A model generated the notes under the pieces. That model made no database searches, was not told the DNA's origin, and worked only from the letters and a program-made list of their open reading frames with translations. 64,000 nucleotides of DNA from an uncultured Prevotellaceae bacterium (GTDB lineage Bacteria > Bacteroidota > Bacteroidia > Bacteroidales > Bacteroidaceae), in the NCBI GenBank assembly GCA_902789415.1, contig CADAOD010000012.1, forward strand, positions 1-64,000. The letters run 5' to 3'. This document shows positions 7,581 through 13,828 of the stretch, in pieces; positions within the stretch are counted from its first letter, which is position 1; every line of letters starts with the position of its first letter. A program made the translations under genes and the position numbers.

Positions 7581-8379
7581 AGAGGAACTAATTGAGAAGT
7601 TCAAAACCATCTATGAAATAGGATGGATTGAAAACAAGCGTGGCAAGAACGATGGCGCGGTTGGTAATACCCTAGAAGACCTCTTGGAGATTCCCGAGAA
7701 TAACCTGCCTATCCCCAATGCTGCCGAATGGGAACTGAAAGCACAGCGTGCCACGACTTCCTCGCTGCTAACGATGTTCCACACTGAGCCGTCACCAACG
7801 GCGATGAGCATTGTGCCCAACATCCTGCTGCCGAAGTACGGATGGCCGCACACCGAGGCGGGCAAGAAATATCCCGAGAGCGAAAAGTCATTCCGAGCCA
7901 CGCTCAACACAGGTTCGTTTACTGACCGTGGACTTAAAGTAAACGTTAACGACAAAGAACGCAAAGTAGAAATCATTTTCGATAACGCCAATACCGACGA
8001 ACGCCACGCTGAATGGACAAAGAGTGTAGAGGAACGAGTGGGGCACCTTGGCAACTTCGACATTGTACCATATTGGGGATTTGATGACCTCTTTCACAAG
8101 GCCGGAACAAAACTCAAGAATTGTTTCTATGTGCGTGCCGACGTCAAACGTGAAGGTAAAGGCAAGAAGCGTAAGGAGTTCTTCCTTTATAACTATGTAC
8201 TGAAGCTTTCAAGTTTTGACCAAGACAAATTCATTCAAGCTATCCGTGACGGCAAGATTTACATTGACTTCGATGCTCGTACTGGACATAACCACGGTAC
8301 AAAGTTTAGAATTCGCTATAATGACATACCTTCATTATACAAGAATGCCGAGGTTGTTTTGGATAAAAGAGAAAAGTGA
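7552..8379 (+). CDS. MvaI/BcnI-family type II restriction endonuclease
   Basis: The 275-residue product resembles the MvaI/BcnI family (monomeric PD-(D/E)xK enzymes cutting CCWGG or CCSGG). The N-terminal part has GKNDGAVGNTLEDLLEI followed by IPNAAEWELKAQR, with E61-L-K63 fitting the (D/E)xK catalytic pair. The central part has the segment GYWGFDDLFHKAGTK-like (YWGFDDLFHKAGTKLKNC) typical of the family. The start at ATG 7552 lies inside the methyltransferase gene in another frame; the only longer option (7408) would add 48 residues shared with that gene. The coupling keeps nuclease and protecting methylase together. The exact recognition site cannot be read. Confidence 0.82.
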   Translation: MSTVLKTFSKEELIEKFKTIYEIGWIENKRGKNDGAVGNTLEDLLEIPENNLPIPNAAEWELKAQRATTSSLLTMFHTEPSPTAMSIVPNILLPKYGWPHTEAGKKYPESEKSFRATLNTGSFTDRGLKVNVNDKERKVEIIFDNANTDERHAEWTKSVEERVGHLGNFDIVPYWGFDDLFHKAGTKLKNCFYVRADVKREGKGKKRKEFFLYNYVLKLSSFDQDKFIQAIRDGKIYIDFDARTGHNHGTKFRIRYNDIPSLYKNAEVVLDKREK

Positions 8380-8388
8380 TACTAACGT

Positions 8389-9102
8389 ATGGAGATAAAA
8401 CTACCAGGGACAGAAGATAAGGAGCAGCAATATTACGATAGCTTGCTGGCGAGGATTCGTGAGATACGGGCGAGTGAGAAGACGCCAAAGCAGAAAGCAG
8501 CAGATATCGTAAAATGTGCCTCAAATTATGAGCGTGAGGATGCAAATGTATTAAATTCCATGCTTTGCACAAGGATGACGCTCCTTTCATATAATGGCGA
8601 AGCCAGATTTATTAACTGTTTAATCATGCTTATTGAGAGGATGGTGGAGTTACACCAACCTTTTACGATAGAAAGCATTGAGGAACAGTCGAGAATATGT
8701 TTAGATAACACTAAAGGTAATCTTGATATCTACGAATATCCTAGCTTTAGTGGTATTTTCAAAGATGATGAAGACGGTGGCATAGTCACTCTACCCAAAG
8801 AACTTGAAAACTTTAATGGTGGCAGTATGATTCTGAAAATTGAGGATATGGACAGATTCATCGACACCTTCTGTAGCCGTGATACTTATTATCGTAGGGC
8901 ATACGCAATTCTTGCCGACTTGGATAAAGAGGTCTTGGAAAGCTTAGAAACAGGTGAATTCAATGAGTGGGTTAGTGTGAGTTACAAGGATTTTGGTGAT
9001 GCTATTTTTGAATTCTCGCACTTCGAGGTTGACTTGCGTGAGCCTGATTCTCAGTTTCGTACACTTTATGTTGTTTATCGTTACGACACTTCTGTATCAT
9101 GA
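8389..9102 (+). CDS. Unknown protein in the restriction-modification operon (237 aa)
   Basis: I do not recognise this family. The product is 237 residues, acidic, soluble-looking, with no signal peptide or membrane segment. An N-terminal charged helical region (YYDSLLARIREIRASEKTPKQKAADIV) is followed by a helical stretch and an acidic stretch around 120-130 (FKDDEDGG). Two clusters of aromatic and acidic residues (IYEYPSFSGIF, FEFSHFEVDLREP) are the most distinctive features. It begins 9 bp after the endonuclease stop and its stop overlaps the next start by 4 bp (ATGA), so it belongs to the same operon. A regulatory, specificity or second defence role is possible but unsupported by motifs. 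Confidence 0.75.
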   Translation: MEIKLPGTEDKEQQYYDSLLARIREIRASEKTPKQKAADIVKCASNYEREDANVLNSMLCTRMTLLSYNGEARFINCLIMLIERMVELHQPFTIESIEEQSRICLDNTKGNLDIYEYPSFSGIFKDDEDGGIVTLPKELENFNGGSMILKIEDMDRFIDTFCSRDTYYRRAYAILADLDKEVLESLETGEFNEWVSVSYKDFGDAIFEFSHFEVDLREPDSQFRTLYVVYRYDTSVS

Positions 9103-9992
9103 TAAGTGAAGAATTCGTAAGACTCAGTACTGAGGACTACGGGACGTATTATGCCCGCTTGTTAAGCATATCTTATAGGGCTGGTGAAGCCATCAAAATT
9201 CATGAAACGTGGAAACGTCGGCTCATGATGGGTAGTGGTGTGCGCGAAGTTGACTGCAAACAACGTATTTTTGTGGTGCTCAGTGAGTTGCTAAGATCTG
9301 ACTTTCTGTGTAACGACTATATTGATACAGGCATTCCCAAGGACGACAGAGAGCGGGCTGTACAGGAAATTCGTTCTCTCCGCTTTGAGGAGTTGTTAGA
9401 GATTGATGGTGCAGATTGGAAGTATGCCTTGCTAAGCCAACAGTTGCGTAAACCTAAGGAGAAGCGTATGCTGGTGGATGAAAATAGGGCAGGCTTTTAT
9501 ATTGATGAGATGCATGAGAAATTGACCGACGAGGCTGTTGAAGTATTCTTGTGGTTTGCTACTATGACACGTCTGGCCTATAAAGAACTTGAACAAATAG
9601 CGCCTGTTAGGAACAATGATGCAAGAACACCAGAACAAATAGCTGTGGATGAATTTGTTGGCAAAATCATCAGCCTTGTAGAAAGTGCCTACGCGGAATA
9701 CAATGGTAAAATGGTGTCGCCAGGTGTAAATCAGGCCGAAGTGGAGATTATTGTTTTGAAAGATGACCTCATCAGTTTGATGGAGATTAAAAAGAAAAGT
9801 AAGTTTGATGAACTGAAAGCACTATGCTATCCTGTGAACGGCCAATCGAAGGCTCGTTTTTGCAAGTATGTTAGTCAGCTTCAACGGAAAGACTATTTCG
9901 GAAAGTTGCCCAATAACCTGCTTGCTAGATTATTGGCTCCTATCGTTGGACTCAGAGAGGGAAGCGTGAAAAACTATCTGAGCCAATCATAG
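9099..9992 (+). CDS. Unknown protein at end of the restriction-modification operon (297 aa)
   Basis: Unrecognised. The 297-residue product is predicted soluble and mainly helical, with no signal peptide or membrane segment. The first half includes WKRRLMMGSGVREVDCKQR and two charged stretches; the last quarter (KSKFDELKALCYPVNGQSKARFCKYV, then GLREGSVKNYLSQS) is basic and could contact nucleic acid. No nuclease, ATPase or helicase motif was found. It overlaps the preceding gene by 4 bp, so the pair is probably translationally coupled, and an intrinsic terminator follows at 10019. It and its partner may form a two-protein unit attached to the restriction-modification pair (inference). Confidence 0.75.
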   Translation: MISEEFVRLSTEDYGTYYARLLSISYRAGEAIKIHETWKRRLMMGSGVREVDCKQRIFVVLSELLRSDFLCNDYIDTGIPKDDRERAVQEIRSLRFEELLEIDGADWKYALLSQQLRKPKEKRMLVDENRAGFYIDEMHEKLTDEAVEVFLWFATMTRLAYKELEQIAPVRNNDARTPEQIAVDEFVGKIISLVESAYAEYNGKMVSPGVNQAEVEIIVLKDDLISLMEIKKKSKFDELKALCYPVNGQSKARFCKYVSQLQRKDYFGKLPNNLLARLLAPIVGLREGSVKNYLSQS

Positions 9993-10018
9993 TCTTTTAT
10001 ATAATAAGGTACGCGCGT

Positions 10019-10054
10019 AACGCCTATTTCAGCAATGAAGTAGGCGTTTTTTTT
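10019..10054 (+). terminator. Intrinsic terminator of the restriction-modification operon
   Basis: AACGCCTATTTCA and TGAAGTAGGCGTT form a 13-bp stem (one G-T pair) with a GCAA loop (10019-10048), followed by a run of T to 10054. Confidence 0.93.
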
Positions 10055-10064
10055 GTTAGTTTTC

Positions 10065-10098
10065 GATGAATCACATGGATTAATTTTTGTGATTCATC
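10065..10098. repeat. Inverted repeat with 11-bp arms
   Basis: GATGAATCACA (10065-10075) and TGTGATTCATC (10088-10098) are perfect inverted arms around a 12-bp loop. It lies between the operon terminator and the next promoter and could be an operator. GGATTAAT followed by TGTGAT recurs near 10144-10155. Confidence 0.6.
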
Positions 10099-10160
10099 AT
10101 GTTATTTATTAACCATTTGATTATTAATAAGTTATGAAAAACGGATTAATTGTGATAAGA

Positions 10161-10192
10161 TTTGGAATAAGCTATTTTTCGCTTTTTCTTTG
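10161..10192 (+). promoter_or_regulatory. Promoter of the 46-aa ORF / VapE-like operon
   Basis: -33 TTTG at 10161-10164, 20 bp spacer, -7 TTTCTTTG at 10185-10192 (one mismatch to TAnnTTTG). Sequence from the -7 box onward matches the HU promoter for 16 bp. Confidence 0.65.
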
Positions 10193-10203
10193 CATCGTCA
10201 AAA
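10188..10203. repeat. 16-bp inverted repeat, right copy
   Basis: CTTTGCATCGTCAAAA is the exact reverse complement of 6346-6361. It spans the end of the -7 box and the predicted transcription start. Confidence 0.85.
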
Positions 10204-10352
10204 TTTGATTGGCAAGTGTTCTTTGACATGTTGAGACAACCACCCACACTGAAGGCAGGAGGGAGAAAGAGAAAGGAGGAAAGAGAACTAAGCAAACAAA
10301 AGTATTCACAAAAGGTCGCTTTAAGGAGGCGACGTTAAATAAAAAATTAATT
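10204..10352 (+). promoter_or_regulatory. Purine-rich structured leader before the 46-aa ORF
   Basis: About 150 bp of predicted untranslated leader. It has a purine-rich stretch (10256-10290) and a small hairpin pairing GTCGCT (10315-10320) with GGCGAC (10328-10333). The AAGGAGG sequence at 10323-10329 falls within the loop and second arm. This could mask ribosome access, though it is 23 bp from the ATG. Confidence 0.35.
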
Positions 10353-10493
10353 ATGAGTCGTACACGTAATCACATCGTAATTGCACGAGGTATTATGGCT
10401 GAGAATTCACGTCGACAGATGTCGTTGATAAATCGATGCCAGATGCCTTACGCTTCGAAGAAGGATTATCGCTTCGTGAACCACAAGTTCTAA
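10353..10493 (+). CDS. Small basic protein, 46 aa (hypothetical)
   Basis: ATG 10353 opens a 46-residue frame starting MSRTRNHIVIARGIMAENSR and ending KKDYRFVNHKF. It is very basic (many Arg/Lys/His) with no acidic cluster and no membrane segment. Support for a real gene is the dedicated promoter and leader, and placement at the head of the VapE-like transcription unit. Codon use is unremarkable. A nucleic-acid-binding or antirepressor-like role would suit its composition but is speculation. I do not recognise the family. Confidence 0.55.
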   Translation: MSRTRNHIVIARGIMAENSRRQMSLINRCQMPYASKKDYRFVNHKF

Positions 10494-10627
10494 ACCAACG
10501 GAAAGGATAGTCGAAAACCAACAATTAACATTATTACTAATTTGAGCGAAGTGAGCTGAAGAAATCTCATGAGTTAAAGCTGGCCAGCGTTTCGCAAGGC
10601 TTCTTCACTCGCTAAATCGTTCAAAAC

Positions 10628-11065
10628 ATGCGAAAAGAATTTCTTACAAAGCACTTGTTGCAGCAGAACGTCCAGATGGACGGCAACGTTAACTTTATGG
10701 TGAATGGCGACATTAATATCCAGCCCTGCCCTTGGGAGCAGGATGTGGATCTGACCGATGGACGCCCCGTTCACTACCTGGCTAACCTTGAGGTGATGGC
10801 CGATGGTCAGACTCGAGTAAAGGCCAAACGTACCGGCAGTCGCGGCCCGTTGTATCAAACACTGTTTGAGACTGCTCACGGCACTGTAAAGATAGTGCCC
10901 CAGCGCAAGCAGCGCCACCCTGAGCGCGAACAGCTGATAGTAGAGTTTAAGTTCCCTCGCCGCTATGGACTGGCGCTAACCAAGGCGCTCTATGAGGAGG
11001 AAGCAGATCAGGTATTGTCGTACTTTAAAACACGAAAGGAGGAATGTTTATGGAATCAGCATTAA
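10628..11065 (+). CDS. Hypothetical protein (145 aa) upstream of VapE-like gene
   Basis: I do not recognise this 145-residue protein. It has mixed charge with a basic centre (RVKAKRTGSRGPLYQTLFETAHG, KIVPQRKQRHPEREQL) and no signal peptide or membrane segment. Its 3' end overlaps the next gene by 16 bp, with that gene's Shine-Dalgarno sequence inside it, so the two are translationally coupled. The position directly before a VapE/primase-like gene suggests a replication-linked or phage-derived role. The 134-bp gap upstream has no promoter box and contains a 10-bp palindrome GCTGGCCAGC at 10579-10588. Confidence 0.7.
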   Translation: MRKEFLTKHLLQQNVQMDGNVNFMVNGDINIQPCPWEQDVDLTDGRPVHYLANLEVMADGQTRVKAKRTGSRGPLYQTLFETAHGTVKIVPQRKQRHPEREQLIVEFKFPRRYGLALTKALYEEEADQVLSYFKTRKEECLWNQH

Positions 11066-13251
11066 TCAGCACCATTAAATTTACATGTATTGGCAAGGGG
11101 CACGGCGCTCCTTGCACCCCTGCCAGCCGAGAGGAGTGGGAACAGCTACGCCGAGAGCCCTGGTTGGCACAGATGTGCGAGCGTATAGCCAAGGGCGACG
11201 ATGAACTGAAGCACCGATTGCCCGTGTGGACACCCCACTGCGCGGAATTTGCCAACAATCACCGATCGATAGCCGATGCCATCAAGCCGCTTAACCGACT
11301 GATGCTCGACTTTGACGAGAAGGGGCATACGGACGAGATTGTTAAAACATTGACCATTGACCATTCACCATTGACCATTTTGCTTATCGAAGAATCGGTT
11401 CGCCATGGTACCCATGTGCTGGTAGAGTTGCCGGATGGGATGACGCCCGAAACGGCTCAGCAGCTGATGCAGCAGGCTACGGGATTTGCGCCCGATGCAG
11501 CCGTAAAAGATGTGTCGCGTTGCATCTACATGGTGCCCGAGGATCATACAAAGTATGTTAGCCCGAAGCTGTTCGAGGTGAGTGAGGAATGTGAAGGAAA
11601 TTTTTCCTTGACATCCAACGAGCTCAAATCTGAGCCGGACGAACAAGAGCGCAATTCTGCGCCGATGTTCAAGGGTATTCCCTATAGCTCTATCATAGCC
11701 GAGTGGTGGCACCGCAACGGGGGCGAACCGGCCGAGGGCGAGCGTAACGTAAAACTGCACAAGCTGGCTGTAAACCTGCGCGCCATCTGCGATAATAAGA
11801 AAGAGGTGCTGATGCAAGTGATGCCCCGATTCGGACTATCCGATGCCGAACTGAAATCGGTAGTTGATTCGGCTTGCAAGGAAGAACCCAAGGGCATCAG
11901 CAAAACTATGCAACAGATACTGGATGCATTGGAAATGGGTATTCCATCGGATGAAATCGACGATGCCGAAGCCACCGCACAGGAAACGGGCGTAAAGGTA
12001 AACGTAAAAGCCTTGCCCATCGGATTGAAAGAGTCGTTGGTTGGTGTGCCCGTAAGTATGCATCTGCCCGTGCTGTGCGGCGTGCTGCCCATTGCGGCGG
12101 CCTATGCCGACCAGGTAACGGTGGAATATTGCGATGGCAACACCCAGCGCTTAGGTCTGATGTCGATAATCCGTGGCGAGCAGGCCAGCAACAAATCGGT
12201 AGTAAAGAATGCTGTTGACATCTGGAAACGACAGCTTGACGAGGAAGATGCCCTTGCCCGCAAGCGCGAAGAGGAGTGGAAGGAGCGCAAAAAGGGGCGC
12301 AAAGCCAGCGAGAAGGCACCCGAAGATCCGCATGTATTGATTCGCGTAGTGCCCGTAACCGTTAGCTGCTCAACGTTGCTTAAGCGTTTCAAGAACGCTC
12401 AGAACCACACCCTGTACAGCTTTGGTGAGGAACTCGACACGCTGCGTAAAACCAACGGAGCCGGTTCGTGGTCGAGCAAATACGATATTTATCGCTTGGG
12501 TTTCGACTATGGCGAATGGGGACAGGATTACAATAGCGATGCAGCCGAGAGTGGTGTGGTAAACGTGGCATATAACTGGACTATGCTGGGAACAAACGGC
12601 GCCCTGCGCAAGTGCTTTAAGGCCGATAACATAGAGAACGGACTCTCGAGCCGTGTGTTGGTGGCCGAAATGCCTGATGCCAGCTTTGCCAAGATGCCTA
12701 AGTTCCGCAAGCGATCGGACGAGGATGTGGCCAGGATACAAGAGGCCGTGAGCCGTTTGCGTGGCTACTCAGGATTGGTTGACACACCCCGCCTGCGTAA
12801 AGCCATCGAGGGCTGGGTAGAGCAGAAACGCATAGAGGCAGCCAAGGATATCGACCACGTAAAGGATACCTATCGTAAGCGTGCTGCCGTTATCGGCTTC
12901 CGCTGTGGCGTGGTGTTCCACCTGCTGAGCGGTTGCAGCAAGGAGAGTAAGGCCTGTACCGATTTTGCGCTGATGATTGCCGAATACTGCCTGCAGCAGC
13001 AGATGCGAGCCTTTGGCGAGGCACTCGAAAGTCAGTTCCTGGATGCCCGCGACGAGTGTGTGCGTTATGGCTCTAACCACTCTATCTTCGATCAGCTGGC
13101 ACCTACGTTTACCATGGACGATTTGCGTGCGCTGAAGCGAGGATTCTGCGGCGAGGCCGGGCTGCGAAAAATCATTTCGCGCTGGTATCGCGACCAGTGG
13201 ATTGAGAAAACCGACCGCACGCACTGGAAGAAACTAAACACCACTGTGTGA
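11050..13251 (+). CDS. VapE/DUF3987-like protein with BT4734-type N-terminus
   Basis: The 733-residue product resembles Bacteroidetes 'BT4734/BF3469 family' and virulence-associated E/DUF3987 proteins, which combine a primase-like N-terminal part with a helicase-like ATPase part and occur in phage-derived and satellite loci. The N-terminus (about 1-160) has NRLMLDFDEKGH, reminiscent of primase acidic motifs. The middle has a P-loop-like GEQASNKS near residue 380, with Asn where Walker A has Gly, so ATPase activity is uncertain. ATG 11050 is preferred over ATG 11044 because AAAGGAGG (11035-11042) lies 7 nt before it, an unusually strong ribosome site for this phylum. A 7-bp tandem repeat sits inside the gene. 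Confidence 0.75.
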   Translation: MESALISTIKFTCIGKGHGAPCTPASREEWEQLRREPWLAQMCERIAKGDDELKHRLPVWTPHCAEFANNHRSIADAIKPLNRLMLDFDEKGHTDEIVKTLTIDHSPLTILLIEESVRHGTHVLVELPDGMTPETAQQLMQQATGFAPDAAVKDVSRCIYMVPEDHTKYVSPKLFEVSEECEGNFSLTSNELKSEPDEQERNSAPMFKGIPYSSIIAEWWHRNGGEPAEGERNVKLHKLAVNLRAICDNKKEVLMQVMPRFGLSDAELKSVVDSACKEEPKGISKTMQQILDALEMGIPSDEIDDAEATAQETGVKVNVKALPIGLKESLVGVPVSMHLPVLCGVLPIAAAYADQVTVEYCDGNTQRLGLMSIIRGEQASNKSVVKNAVDIWKRQLDEEDALARKREEEWKERKKGRKASEKAPEDPHVLIRVVPVTVSCSTLLKRFKNAQNHTLYSFGEELDTLRKTNGAGSWSSKYDIYRLGFDYGEWGQDYNSDAAESGVVNVAYNWTMLGTNGALRKCFKADNIENGLSSRVLVAEMPDASFAKMPKFRKRSDEDVARIQEAVSRLRGYSGLVDTPRLRKAIEGWVEQKRIEAAKDIDHVKDTYRKRAAVIGFRCGVVFHLLSGCSKESKACTDFALMIAEYCLQQQMRAFGEALESQFLDARDECVRYGSNHSIFDQLAPTFTMDDLRALKRGFCGEAGLRKIISRWYRDQWIEKTDRTHWKKLNTTV
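11349..11376 (+). repeat. Four tandem heptanucleotides inside the VapE-like gene
   Basis: ATTGACC, ATTGACC, ATTCACC, ATTGACC in tandem, encoding LTIDHSPLTI. Unit length is not a multiple of three, so gain or loss of one unit would shift the frame. Similar heptads (ATTAAAC/ATTAAAG) occur in spacers at about 1038-1066 and 13273-13300. Confidence 0.8.
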
Positions 13252-13301
13252 CGTGTGATTATGTGACATTTAGTACTTTAAACATTAAAGATTAAACATT
13301 T

Positions 13302-13793
13302 ATGGAGATTATATTAACCCGCATAGCTAAGCGCCAGCAGTACACGATAGGTAGGCTGGCCATTGTAGAACGTACCGACGACGAGTATCTGGCAGGTGAG
13401 CGCGAGGTGTATTTTTGCGATACCCTCGAACCGCCTGTCATCCAAACCAAAACCACCGTATCGCTGGCTTCGGTGCTGCGTTCGCCCGTAAAACTTAAAT
13501 CTATCAAGCCCGTGGCCATCCCCGAAGGCCGCTACGCAGTAGTCATCACCTACTCGCCAAAGTTCAACAAGTGGCTACCGTTGCTGTTGGGCGGTCAGGA
13601 TTTCAACCGCCTGTGGCAGGGCATACGCATACACTTTGGCAACACCGTGGCCGACACGCAGGGCTGCATACTGCTGGGGCGCAACCAGCGCGTGGGACGG
13701 TTGTTCGAGAGTCGTAAATGGGTGTACGAGCTGAAGCAGAAAATCATCGAAGCCAAGGCCCGAAAAGAAGCAGTGTGGATTACCATCAGGTAG
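13302..13793 (+). CDS. DUF5675-family protein
   Basis: The 163-residue product shows the DUF5675 pattern: a beta-rich N-terminus with REVYFCDTLEPP, then IPEGRYAVVITYSPKFNKWLPLL, and a C-terminal IRIHFGNTVADTQGCILLGRN. The family is common in phages and phage-like Bacteroidetes loci; HxGN followed by a GCI motif recalls L,D-transpeptidase-type active sites, so cell-wall activity is possible but not established. In related Bacteroidetes loci an N-acetylmuramoyl-L-alanine amidase often occupies this place. There is no signal peptide. The gene follows the VapE-like gene after 50 bp and its last codons form part of the terminator stem. Confidence 0.75.
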   Translation: MEIILTRIAKRQQYTIGRLAIVERTDDEYLAGEREVYFCDTLEPPVIQTKTTVSLASVLRSPVKLKSIKPVAIPEGRYAVVITYSPKFNKWLPLLLGGQDFNRLWQGIRIHFGNTVADTQGCILLGRNQRVGRLFESRKWVYELKQKIIEAKARKEAVWITIR

Positions 13794-13808
13794 TCCACAC
13801 TGGCTTTT
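13771..13808 (+). terminator. Intrinsic terminator overlapping the DUF5675 stop codon
   Basis: CAGTGTGGATTACC (13771-13784) pairs with GGTAGTCCACACTG (13789-13802), 14 bp with one G-T pair and an ATCA loop, followed by GCTTTTAT. The stop codon TAG (13791-13793) is inside the stem. Confidence 0.85.
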
Positions 13809-13828
13809 ATCATCGTAAGTGCTAACGC

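Noticed and set aside
10065-10098. Single CRISPR-like repeat
   Set aside because: There is only one inverted repeat, with no spacer-repeat periodicity or cas genes anywhere in the window.
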